Source of the DNA: Streptomyces sp. NBC_01296
GTDB lineage: Bacteria > Actinomycetota > Actinomycetes > Streptomycetales > Streptomycetaceae
Length of the DNA stretch: 64,000 nucleotides
NCBI RefSeq assembly: GCF_035984415.1
Contig: NZ_CP130720.1
Location: forward strand, 1,302,001 to 1,366,000
Direction of reading: 5' to 3'
The translations under genes and the position numbers were made by a program. Under the pieces are notes generated by a model. The model did not search any database, was not told the origin of the DNA, and saw only the letters and a list, made by a program, of their open reading frames with translations. Shown here in pieces: positions 24,928 to 33,030 of the stretch (positions within the stretch are counted from its first letter, which is position 1; each line of letters begins with the position of its first letter).

Positions 24928-26649
24928 TCAGTTTTCTGCGGACTCTGCCATTCCTACCTCTTGCGCTTGACGGAGAATTGCCTCCCGGTCTCGCCAATGC
25001 GCCCAGAATGCTCCGGTGTATCCGAGTCCACTGAGACTCGTCAGGAACGGATTGTCCGCGTAGTTGTTGTCGTGCTCGCTCGATCCTGCCAGCGTCGGCA
25101 GCATGACCCGGTGGTGGTCGGAGGGGTCGACCAGCTCCCAGAGCAGTTCCACGGACCGGCTCCACCGCCCGGAGGGGTCCTTGACCGTTTCGGCGTCCTC
25201 GAGAAGATCCGGCGAGAAGTAGCAGACGAGCCGGAAGTTGCCCGACTCGTCGAACATGAACTGCCGCTCGTACTCGACCGGGCCCGAGCACCGGGACAGC
25301 GGCTTCAGCACGATCGGCCCGGTGGCCGTGTTCGACTGCAGTCCGGGCACCGTCCGCACCCCGTCGCACTGTTCTGCCATCGCGATGCCGAGCGGTGTGT
25401 GGGGGAAGAGCCGCAGCCCGAGCGAGAACCCGGTCACGGTGGCGTCCAGTGCCATGAACGCCTCGACGCATTCGCGCATGGTCTGCGGCGTCTCGCCCGG
25501 CATTCCGAACAGCGCCTCGACCATGGTCATCATGCCGTTGGCGTGGCAGAGCCGGACCAGTTTCTCGGTGTCGGCGAAGGAGTAGTACGTGGTGCCCTTC
25601 CCGGTGACCTTCCAGCCGCGCAGCATGTCCGCCCGTACGTGGTCGGAGCCGACGTTCACCCCTCGGCAGCCCGCGGCCGCGAGCAGCTCGGCGAACTCCT
25701 CGTCGAACGGCGAAGGCTGGCAGTAGACCCACAGCCGCAGCTCGTTCAGCGGATTGCCGGAGTCGGCGTGTCTGCGGCGGACGATCTCGCGCAGCAGCTG
25801 CTTCGCGTGGGATATCGACAGGTTGAACTCGCTGTCGGTGGTGTGCTGGTCGAGGATTCCCTGCGCGGCGAGGGACTGCATCTCGTCGACCACGGCGGCG
25901 ACGTCGCGCCGGCCGAACCGGATGCCCTTCGCGTCCGGTTCGACGCAGTGCGAGCAGCGGTAGGTACAGCCGTTCTTGGTGAGGATGCCGGCCAGCCCGC
26001 CGCGCTGGTAGTAGAGCAGGTTGTCCACCTTGTGCGGCGAGCCGGAGCGGCGCAGATACGTACCGGCCTGGTCCACCTGCCACACCCGGTCCTCGAACTG
26101 CCCGGCGGGCCGCGGTGCCAAGGCGTGACGGGGCGCCGGGGAGAGCGCCGGCGGCGGTACCCGCACGACCCCCTCCCCCGTGTTGCACAGCAGACCGGAC
26201 ACCGTGCCCGTGTCGCGCCCGGTGACCAGCGCGTCGGCGAGATCGCAGATGATCTGCTCGCCGGGGCCCTTGACGCCGAAGTCGATGCCGAAGTAGTCGA
26301 CGAGCGCGAAGGGCATGGACGAGAAGCCGATGCCGCCGCCGACGATCGGCGCGTCCGTCAGGCGCTTGATCTCGGTGATGATCTCCTTGTGCTCCCCGAT
26401 GAAGGGGCGCTGCTCGAAGGCGTAGACGGTGTCGGTGTTGCGGATCGTGACACCGACGAGGACCGGACTGCGCGCTCCGAAGTATTCGGAGAGGCAGGAC
26501 TTCCAGTCCTCCCGGTGGAACGTGAGGTCGACCACCTCGACCTCGAAGTCGGCGGCCTCCAACGAGGTCGTGAGCACATCGAGCGCATAGGGCGCGATCG
26601 GTGGGTGCACCTTGTTGGGATTGACCAAAAGCACCAGGCCTCGGCCCAT
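24928..26649 (-). CDS. B12-binding-domain radical SAM enzyme
   Basis: 573 aa. N-terminal cobalamin-binding-like Rossmann domain (about 1-150: GLVLLVNPNKVHPPIAPYALDVL, VDLTFHRED, GVKGPGEQII), then a radical SAM core with the 4Fe-4S motif C228-x3-C232-x2-C235 and a GMPGET turn, then a C-terminal extension of about 150 aa. Class B enzymes of this type commonly methylate unactivated carbon or phosphorus or rearrange rings. The substrate is not deducible; within this cluster it may C-methylate or rearrange the hydrazine-derived product. It starts 46 nt after the first ACAD-like gene on the same strand. Confidence 0.88.
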   Translation of the reverse strand: MGRGLVLLVNPNKVHPPIAPYALDVLTTSLEAADFEVEVVDLTFHREDWKSCLSEYFGARSPVLVGVTIRNTDTVYAFEQRPFIGEHKEIITEIKRLTDAPIVGGGIGFSSMPFALVDYFGIDFGVKGPGEQIICDLADALVTGRDTGTVSGLLCNTGEGVVRVPPPALSPAPRHALAPRPAGQFEDRVWQVDQAGTYLRRSGSPHKVDNLLYYQRGGLAGILTKNGCTYRCSHCVEPDAKGIRFGRRDVAAVVDEMQSLAAQGILDQHTTDSEFNLSISHAKQLLREIVRRRHADSGNPLNELRLWVYCQPSPFDEEFAELLAAAGCRGVNVGSDHVRADMLRGWKVTGKGTTYYSFADTEKLVRLCHANGMMTMVEALFGMPGETPQTMRECVEAFMALDATVTGFSLGLRLFPHTPLGIAMAEQCDGVRTVPGLQSNTATGPIVLKPLSRCSGPVEYERQFMFDESGNFRLVCYFSPDLLEDAETVKDPSGRWSRSVELLWELVDPSDHHRVMLPTLAGSSEHDNNYADNPFLTSLSGLGYTGAFWAHWRDREAILRQAQEVGMAESAEN

Positions 26650-26667
26650 CGGAATTTCTCCCCCCTG

Positions 26668-26687
26668 GCCTGCACGCTCACGCAGGC
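26668..26687. terminator. Small hairpin between ACAD-like and radical SAM genes
   Basis: GCCTGC (26668-26673) and GCAGGC (26682-26687) around an 8-nt loop, in the 46-nt gap within the run of minus-strand genes. It could attenuate rather than end transcription. Confidence 0.3.
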
Positions 26688-26695
26688 GAATTGCG

Positions 26696-27907
26696 TTATC
26701 TGACGATGCCGAGGCTGATCCCGAACTCGGGTTTCCCGCCCAGCAGATGGGCGCCGGCCGACTGGAGAATGCGGTCCTGGGCGGTGGCGTGCTGGCACAT
26801 GGTGGTGGTGTCGCGCATCCAGCGGTCCATCGGGGACGACTGGTGGATCGACCAGGTCTGGAGCAGGTCGAAGAGCCGGCTGACGATCGACCGCGAGGTG
26901 CGGAAGGCGTGCACCCAGGCGAGCGGCGACGCGGCGCGCTCCTCGGGAGTGAGGTCGTCCAGGGTGCCCCCGGCGGCCAGCACCTCCCACTGGCGCCGCT
27001 GGCTCCCGTACACCCCGCACCGGGTGGCGAGGAAGTCCGCCTCGCACTCGGCGAGCGTGACCTGGGCCCGGAAGTGGTCCTTCCACGCCACCCCGGTCAT
27101 CCGGTCGACCCGGGTCCGGGCGATCTCCCGGGCGTGGTCCAGGGCGGCCCGGGCCACCCCGAGCGCCACCCCGCACATGCTGCGCGTGAACGCGTCCGGC
27201 TGGGCGAGCGGGCCGGGCCGGCCGCGTACCTTGCCGAAGCTGTACGTGTGCTCCTCGGGGACGAAGACATCGGCCATCGTGTAGTCGCAACTGCCGGTGC
27301 CGCGCATCCCCATGGTGTGCCAGTTGTCGATGACCTCCACCTGGGCCCGGGGCACCAGGAACTGCTTCGACTCGTGCGGATTGCTGCCGTCCGCGCTCGC
27401 GTACGGCTTCCCGTCCTGGTAGACGAACGCGCCCGAGGTCACCCAGTCGCAGTGGGTGATGCCGCTGCCGAACGACCAGCGGCCGGAGAGCCGGAAACCG
27501 CCGGGAACCCGCTCGGCGCGACCCGTCGGCTGCAGCAGCCCGGCCATGATCGTGTCCGGGGTCGGGAAGATCTCCTTGGCCACCGTCTCGTCGAGGAAGG
27601 CGCTGAAGATGCCGCCGCTCGCGCCCATCACCGCGCACCAGGCAGCGGAGGCGTCCCCGTGCGCGAGCGTCTCGACGACCTGCGTCTGCTCCATCGTGGT
27701 GAGCGCCAGGCCGCCCAGCTCACGGCCGAAGGCCATCCGGAACACCCCGGCGTCGCGCAGCATGTCCACCACGTCCGCGGGCAGCCGCCGCGCCTCCTCG
27801 ATCTCCGCCGACCGCTCCCGCAGCAGCGGCGCCAGCTCCTTCGTGCGGGCGAGGAGCTCCGCCGCCGTGGCGGGCACCTCGGCCCCCGGGGTCCGGGTCA
27901 TGGTCAT
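26696..27907 (-). CDS. ACAD-fold flavoenzyme, copy 1
   Basis: 403 aa acyl-CoA-dehydrogenase-fold protein: N-terminal helical domain (ERSAEIEEARRLPADVVDMLRDAGVFRMAFGRELGG), central beta domain (GRWSFGSGITHCDWVTSGAF; GMRGTGSCDYTMADVFVPEEHT), C-terminal helical domain. It resembles the ACAD-like monooxygenases and N-oxidases of natural-product pathways (HsaA/KijD3-related group) more than true acyl-CoA dehydrogenases. Probable role: oxidation at nitrogen, for example hydrazine to hydrazone or azo, by inference from context. ATG 27907 follows AAAGG. A close paralogue lies immediately upstream. Confidence 0.82.
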   Translation of the reverse strand: MTMTRTPGAEVPATAAELLARTKELAPLLRERSAEIEEARRLPADVVDMLRDAGVFRMAFGRELGGLALTTMEQTQVVETLAHGDASAAWCAVMGASGGIFSAFLDETVAKEIFPTPDTIMAGLLQPTGRAERVPGGFRLSGRWSFGSGITHCDWVTSGAFVYQDGKPYASADGSNPHESKQFLVPRAQVEVIDNWHTMGMRGTGSCDYTMADVFVPEEHTYSFGKVRGRPGPLAQPDAFTRSMCGVALGVARAALDHAREIARTRVDRMTGVAWKDHFRAQVTLAECEADFLATRCGVYGSQRRQWEVLAAGGTLDDLTPEERAASPLAWVHAFRTSRSIVSRLFDLLQTWSIHQSSPMDRWMRDTTTMCQHATAQDRILQSAGAHLLGGKPEFGISLGIVR

Positions 27908-27928
27908 GTGATCGCCTTTCACTTGGCC

Positions 27929-29143
27929 CTACTTGACGATGCCGAGGCTCATCCGGAACTTGGGCGGCCGGCCCAGCAGGTAGGCGCCGCCGGATTCGAG
28001 GATCAGGTCCGAGGCGGCGACGTGCTGGCACATGGTCGCGGTGTCGCGCATCCAGCGGTCCATCGGCGAGGACCTGTTGATCGACCAGGCCTGGAGCAGG
28101 TCGTAGAGCCGGTTCACGATCGCCCGCGAGGTGCGGAAGGCGTGGACCCAGGCGAGCGATGAGGCGGCCCGCTCGGTGGCGGTGAGATCGTCCAGGGTTC
28201 CGCCGCCGGCCAGTACGTCCCAGTGCCGCTGCGAGCTGCTGTAGACGCCGCTGCGGGCGGCGTTGAACTCCGCCTCGCACTCGGCGAGGGTGACCTGCAC
28301 GCGGAACGTGTCCGCCCACACCGTGCCGGTCATCTTGTCCACCCGGGTCAGCGCGGTCTCCCGGGCGTGGTCCAGGGCGGCCCTGGCCACCCCGAGCGGC
28401 ACCGCGCACAGGCTGCGCATGAAGGAGTCGGGCTGGGCGATCGGGGTGTCCGTGCGGCCCCGCACCTTGTAGAAGGTGTAGGTGTGCTCCTCGGGCACGA
28501 ACACGTCGGTGATCGTGTAGTCGCTGCTCCCGCTGCCGCACAGGCCGGTGGTGTCCCAGTTCCCGACGACCCCGACCTCGTGGGCCGGCACCAGGAACTG
28601 GCGCGACGCGTGCGCGTTGCTGCCGTCCGGACTCGCCCACGGCTTGCCGTCCTGGTAGATGAACGCCCCGGAGGTCACCCAGTCCGCATGGGTGATCCCG
28701 CTGCCGAACGACCACCGGCCGGTCAGCCGGAAGCCGCCGGGAACCCGCTCGGCGTGCCCGGCCGGCGCGATCAGCCCGGCGGTGATCATGTCCAGGCTCG
28801 GGAACACCTCCTTGACCACGGCGGGGTCCAGGAAGTTGCTGATCGCCCCGGTCATCGCGCCGATCGCCGCGCACCAGCCGGCCGAGGCGTCTGCGTAGGC
28901 CAGCGTCTCCACGACCTCGGCCTGCTGCATCGACGTCAGCTCGGGTCCACCCCACTCGGGCCCGAAGCACATCCGGAACACTCCGGTTTCGCGCAGCATG
29001 TCCACGACGTCCGCCGGGAGTTGCCGGGCCTGCTCGATCTCCGCCGACCGCTCCCGCAGCCGCGGAGCCAGTGCCTTGGCCCGCTGCAGGATCTCTGCCG
29101 CGGTCGTGGGTGCTTCGGTGCCCGGGTTCCGGGTCGTGCTCAT
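27929..29143 (-). CDS. ACAD-fold flavoenzyme, copy 2
   Basis: 404 aa and clearly paralogous to the adjacent copy 1 from end to end (shared ERVPGGFRL(S/T)GRWSFGSGITH, VFVPEEHTY, SSPMDRWMRDT, SLGIV). The pair arose by tandem duplication, yet they have diverged in the active-site-facing stretches (GASGGIFSAF against GAMTGAISNF; HTMGMRGTG against DTTGLCGSG). They may act on successive intermediates or form a heteromer. Start ATG 29143 with GAGGGGGAA upstream; the gap to the upstream ATP-grasp gene is 31 nt. Confidence 0.82.
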   Translation of the reverse strand: MSTTRNPGTEAPTTAAEILQRAKALAPRLRERSAEIEQARQLPADVVDMLRETGVFRMCFGPEWGGPELTSMQQAEVVETLAYADASAGWCAAIGAMTGAISNFLDPAVVKEVFPSLDMITAGLIAPAGHAERVPGGFRLTGRWSFGSGITHADWVTSGAFIYQDGKPWASPDGSNAHASRQFLVPAHEVGVVGNWDTTGLCGSGSSDYTITDVFVPEEHTYTFYKVRGRTDTPIAQPDSFMRSLCAVPLGVARAALDHARETALTRVDKMTGTVWADTFRVQVTLAECEAEFNAARSGVYSSSQRHWDVLAGGGTLDDLTATERAASSLAWVHAFRTSRAIVNRLYDLLQAWSINRSSPMDRWMRDTATMCQHVAASDLILESGGAYLLGRPPKFRMSLGIVK

Positions 29144-29174
29144 GCGTTCCCCCTCAAGTGGTGGTGTGTGCCGG

Positions 29175-30473
29175 TCATTCGTCCACGTCGAGCAGACCGG
29201 CCGGCATCTCGAACGGCGCGTCCGGATCCGGCGGTCCGATCGGTTCGGCGTCCAGTGCGACGCGCGCGGCCGCGGCGTCCAGCCGCTCCAGGCAGGTCTG
29301 CGTGTCGTCGGCCTCGCACACCACGAAGGAGTGGCGTGCCAGGTAGCCGCCCGGGGGCAGCCGGAGCGTGGTGCCGGGCTCGGCCATCGGCGCGGCGGCG
29401 ACCAGGCCGGGCCCCTCGGCCGGAACGGTGACCGAGCGCAGCAGGCAGTCCCGTTCCGGGTAGCCGAACCGGATGCCGGCGACGGCCCGCCGGCTGGGGC
29501 GGGTGTCCGGCCGCTGCCCGGTGGCCACGTCGAACAGCACCTCGCCGGGCTCGATGCCGGTGGCGGTCCGGCCGAGGAACGGGATCAGGTCCCCGCCGAG
29601 CCGGCCGTTGATCTCGATGATCAGCGGGCCGCGGCCGGTCAGCCGGACCTCGCTGTGGGTGATGCCGTCCTCGATGCCGAGCACCTGGTGGGCCCGGGCC
29701 AGGGTGCGCATCAGCTCGGCGTCCGCCATCAGCGGGTCGGCCGCGTCGACGAGGTGTCCGACCTCCTCGAAGTACGGCTGGTCGCTGCTGTGTTTGCGGG
29801 CCACGAACAGCGGCAGGTACTCGCCCTTGTGCACGGCGCCGTCGATGCTGATCTCCGGCCCGGGCGCGTACCCCTCGACGATGGCGCTCGCCCGGTAGGG
29901 GCCCGGGTCGACCCGGCTCGCGGCCAGGGCGATCCGGAACGCGGCGTCCAGCTCGGCCTCGTCGGCCGCGAACACCACGCCGATGCTGGCGCCCATCGCG
30001 CGCGGCTTGATCACGACGGGATAGCCGATCCGCCCGGCGGCCGCCCTGGCCTGCTCCACGGTGGTGGTCAGCTCGAACCCCGGCTGGTGCAGGCCCGCCG
30101 CGGTGAGCTCGGCCCGGGTGAGCTGCTTGTCCCGGCAGCCGCGTACGCCGGGCACGGACAGCCCCGGCACCCCGAACTCGGCGGCGAGGAGCCCGGCGTC
30201 CAGGACCAGCGGCTCGTCCCAGCACATCAGGCCGACGATGCGGCGGCGCGCGGCGACCTCGCGTGCCGCCGCGCCCATCGCCTCGGAGTCGAAGACGTTG
30301 GCGACGATGATCTCGTCGAAGTACTCGTGCTGCCAAGTGGGGTTGAGGTTGTTCAGCAGCACCATGTCCAGGCCGGCCGCGCGGGCGCGGCGCCGGATCG
30401 GCGCGACGAGGTACTCGCGGTACACCTTCAGCCCGCTGCCGATGACCAGCAGGGCGCCCTTGTCGGCGGTCAT
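29175..30473 (-). CDS. ATP-grasp ligase (second of two)
   Basis: 432 aa. N-terminal pre-ATP-grasp domain (GALLVIGSGLKVYREYLVAPIRRRA), central ATP-grasp (RDKQLTRAELTAAG, YPVVIKPRAMGASIGV lid/lysine strand, IVEGYAPGPEISIDGAVH), metal site LIIEINGRLGGDLIPFL and a C-terminal extension of about 110 aa. Such carboxylate-amine ligases join amino acids through acyl-phosphates. In this cluster it may acylate or extend the hydrazine-bearing acid without an NRPS. ATG 30473 overlaps the upstream hydroxylase stop (ATGA). Confidence 0.85.
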   Translation of the reverse strand: MTADKGALLVIGSGLKVYREYLVAPIRRRARAAGLDMVLLNNLNPTWQHEYFDEIIVANVFDSEAMGAAAREVAARRRIVGLMCWDEPLVLDAGLLAAEFGVPGLSVPGVRGCRDKQLTRAELTAAGLHQPGFELTTTVEQARAAAGRIGYPVVIKPRAMGASIGVVFAADEAELDAAFRIALAASRVDPGPYRASAIVEGYAPGPEISIDGAVHKGEYLPLFVARKHSSDQPYFEEVGHLVDAADPLMADAELMRTLARAHQVLGIEDGITHSEVRLTGRGPLIIEINGRLGGDLIPFLGRTATGIEPGEVLFDVATGQRPDTRPSRRAVAGIRFGYPERDCLLRSVTVPAEGPGLVAAAPMAEPGTTLRLPPGGYLARHSFVVCEADDTQTCLERLDAAAARVALDAEPIGPPDPDAPFEMPAGLLDVDE

Positions 30474-31756
30474 CGGGCGCTCCCGGCTCCGCCGGCGGCG
30501 GCGCGGCGGGCGAGCAGGTCGGTGAGGATGTCGTGCGAGCGGTGGGCGAGGACGCTGATGAGGGAGTCGGCGATGCCGTGGGTCTCCTCGTTGACGCCCT
30601 GGAGGTAGACGGCGCCCCGGGCCGACTCGCCGAGCTCGACCCGGTGGGCCCGGGTGACCGCGACCTCGTCGATGCCGACGCGGGCCGCCAGCTCCCGTAC
30701 GAGGGCGGGCTTGCGGGGGTCGTAGCCGGTGCCGAGGAGGACGAGGTCGCAACGCAGGGGCTCGGTCTTGCCGCTCATCCGGTCCCGCAGGTCGAGTACG
30801 ACGTCCCCGTCCTCGAGCCGGGCGCCCACGACCTCGGTCATCGCGCGGACCTCGGAGCGCTGCGGGCCGAGGGCCTTCTGCCGGTAGAGCATCGTGTACA
30901 GCTCGTCGAGGAACGGCGGTGCCAGACCGGCGTAGTTCGTCAGCCGCATCTCGTCCAGGACCTGTGCCCGGACCTCCGCGGGGCTGTCGTAGAACTCGTC
31001 CACGAACGAGGGGAAGAACCGCTCGTTCACGAACTTGCTCGTCTGGTAGTTCTGCAGCCCGACCGAGCGTACGACCATGGTCACGCGGCTCTGCGGCAGG
31101 TTCTCGTGCAGCGCGTAGAACATCTCCGCGGCGCTCTGGGCCCCGCCGACCACCACGGCGCGGAGCGGTTCGTCCTTCGGGAGCAGCCCGATCCGGGTCC
31201 GGTACTGGGCGCTGTGGATCAGCCGGTCGGCCGGCAGGCCGGCGAAGACGTCCGGCACCCGCGGGTCGCGGCCTCCGCCGACGACGAGGTCCCGGCAGCG
31301 GATCACGTCCCCGTCGGTCAGCAGCACGCTCCACCCGGAGACCGAGCCGTCCGCTTCCACGACCGGGTCGACCTGCGCAGCGCGGGCGCCGTACCGGATC
31401 CGGACCCGCCGCAGCGAGGTGGCGACCCATTGGAGGTAGTCGGAGAACTCCCACCGGAACGGGTGGAAGGTTCCCAGGTTGATGAACTCGTCCAACCGCC
31501 CCTGCTCGTGCAGGAAGTTGAGGAACGTGAACCTGCTGGACGGGTTGCGCAGCGTCACCAGGTCCTTGAGGAAGGACACCTGGCTGCGCGCCCACGGCAT
31601 GAGCAGGTCCCGCTGCCATTTGACGTCCGGACTCTGCTCCAACAGCAGCGTTCCCTCCGCCAGTTCGGCCGAGCCCGATTCTTCGATGGCCACCGCGAGC
31701 GCCAGATTCGCCGGACCGGCGCCGATCGCCAGGACACCGACCTCCCGTACCGTCAT
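30470..31756 (-). CDS. Lysine N6-hydroxylase-like flavin monooxygenase, copy 1
   Basis: 428 aa of the SidA/IucD/PvdA family: FAD motif AIGAGPANLALAVA near the N-terminus, LEQSPDVKWQRDLLMPWARSQVSFLKDLVTLRNP substrate/FAD region, NADPH motif VVVGGAQSAAEMFYALHE, and the C-terminal FAD stretch LVLLGTGYDPRKPAL. In s56-p1, Spb38 of this family makes N6-hydroxylysine, one of the two amines joined in N-N bond formation. A near-identical gene occurs at 36966-38246. ATG 31756 overlaps the upstream ATP-grasp stop by 4 nt. Confidence 0.87.
   Translation of the reverse strand: MTVREVGVLAIGAGPANLALAVAIEESGSAELAEGTLLLEQSPDVKWQRDLLMPWARSQVSFLKDLVTLRNPSSRFTFLNFLHEQGRLDEFINLGTFHPFRWEFSDYLQWVATSLRRVRIRYGARAAQVDPVVEADGSVSGWSVLLTDGDVIRCRDLVVGGGRDPRVPDVFAGLPADRLIHSAQYRTRIGLLPKDEPLRAVVVGGAQSAAEMFYALHENLPQSRVTMVVRSVGLQNYQTSKFVNERFFPSFVDEFYDSPAEVRAQVLDEMRLTNYAGLAPPFLDELYTMLYRQKALGPQRSEVRAMTEVVGARLEDGDVVLDLRDRMSGKTEPLRCDLVLLGTGYDPRKPALVRELAARVGIDEVAVTRAHRVELGESARGAVYLQGVNEETHGIADSLISVLAHRSHDILTDLLARRAAAGGAGSAR
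30529..31756 (-). repeat. Long direct repeat: the two lysine hydroxylase genes
   Basis: The stretch 30529-31756 matches 37015-38246 in the same orientation over about 1.23 kb, with uninterrupted identical runs of up to about 80 bp near 30658-30740 and 37144-37226. Identity is highest toward the 3' ends, while third positions differ often in the 5' half. Recombination between them would delete the 6.5 kb carrying MetRS, oxidase, MFS and one ATP-grasp gene. Confidence 0.8.
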
Positions 31757-33030
31757 GCTTCCCCCTCGATGTCGATCCGGACTGCGGCCGCGGCGGCCTC
31801 GGCCCGCAGCAGTGCCTCGGCGGAGCTGTCCGCGGTGGCCATGACGATCCCCGCGCGGTCCCAGGAGTGGCGCAGCCCGGTGAACCGGTCCCCCGGCCCG
31901 GCGGTGACCGCGACCAGGAACACGCCGTCGACCTGCCGGGCGTCCTCGACGCCGTGCACGGCCGTGACCCGGCCCGGCCCGGCGGCCAGGAACCGTACGG
32001 CAGCTCCGCCCTTGGCCCGCCGGGGCAGTTCGGCCGGCGGCTCCTCGCCCTTCAGCACCGCGTAGTAGCTGCGCATGAGCTGTACGGGGTAGGCGAGTTG
32101 GATGGTGTCGACGATCCCGCCGCCGGCGAGCCGGCCCGCGCATTCCACGAGGTACGGGACACCGTCGGCGACGATCCATTCGCAGTGCACGATCCCGTCG
32201 CGGAAGCCGACGGCCCCGACGACGCGCGCCGTCTGGGCACCGAGCACCTGCGCGAGGTCCTCGGGGATGTCCGCCGGGACGGTGTGCGCCATCTCCACCG
32301 GGTGGGGCCCGGGGAAGAGCTGTTTGCCGGTGACGTTGACGAACAGCGCTTGCCCGTCGCGCACGAGCATCTCGACGCTGAACTCCGGTCCGTCGACGTA
32401 CTGCTCGGCGAGCATGGACCGTTCCATGGGCCGGTCGGGCACGAAGACGCCCTCGTCCTGGACCAGGCAGTCGGCCCAGGCCTGCTCGACCTCGGCCGGG
32501 TCGCGGATCACCCGGGTGCCCACGGCGGCCTGCCGGTTGGCGGGCTTGAGCACGACCGGGCCGGCCTGGCCGCGCAGGAAGTCCCGTACGTCGGCCGGTC
32601 CGCTCACCCGGACGCTGGTCGGGTTCGCGATCCCGGCTCCGGCGCTGACCTGCCGGAGCAGGGCCTTGTCGCGGAGGATCTGGGCGGCGCCGAGGCCGGC
32701 TCCGGGCAGGCCGTAGCGCTCCGCGAGGCGCGCGGCGAACGGGGTCGCGTACTCGATCGCCGGGACGACCGCGGCGGGAGCGAGGTCGGGGTGGGCGTTG
32801 TGGAACTCGTCGGCCTTGCCCGCGAGGTGGTACTCCCACTCGATCAGGCCGCGGACGAACGCCACCCCGTCGAGCTGCTCGTGCACGTGCCGCTTGCGGA
32901 CGACGTCGGGCTCCTCGATGTAGATCACCGAGTCGTCGGGCTGGAACTCCCCGATGGCGGCGAGCGTGACGCCGACGAACCCGACGATCAGGACCGGCCC
33001 GGCGGCCGGGCCGGGCTGCTGCTCGTTCAT
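31753..33030 (-). CDS. ATP-grasp ligase (first of two)
   Basis: 425 aa. Features: N-terminal domain (VLIVGFVGVTLAAIGEFQPDDSVIY), ILRDKALLRQVSAGAGI, GPVVLKPANRQAAVGTRVI, EQYVDGPEFSVEMLVRDGQALF, and the Mg-binding end VPYLVECAGRLAGGGIVDTIQLAYPV (the expected Asn of the ExN motif reads Cys-Ala here). It resembles BtrJ/carnosine-synthase-type amino-acid ligases in layout. It is distinct in sequence from the other ATP-grasp of the operon. ATG 33030 overlaps the MFS stop. Probable role: forming an amide or ester bond during assembly of the product. Confidence 0.83.
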   Translation of the reverse strand: MNEQQPGPAAGPVLIVGFVGVTLAAIGEFQPDDSVIYIEEPDVVRKRHVHEQLDGVAFVRGLIEWEYHLAGKADEFHNAHPDLAPAAVVPAIEYATPFAARLAERYGLPGAGLGAAQILRDKALLRQVSAGAGIANPTSVRVSGPADVRDFLRGQAGPVVLKPANRQAAVGTRVIRDPAEVEQAWADCLVQDEGVFVPDRPMERSMLAEQYVDGPEFSVEMLVRDGQALFVNVTGKQLFPGPHPVEMAHTVPADIPEDLAQVLGAQTARVVGAVGFRDGIVHCEWIVADGVPYLVECAGRLAGGGIVDTIQLAYPVQLMRSYYAVLKGEEPPAELPRRAKGGAAVRFLAAGPGRVTAVHGVEDARQVDGVFLVAVTAGPGDRFTGLRHSWDRAGIVMATADSSAEALLRAEAAAAAVRIDIEGEA

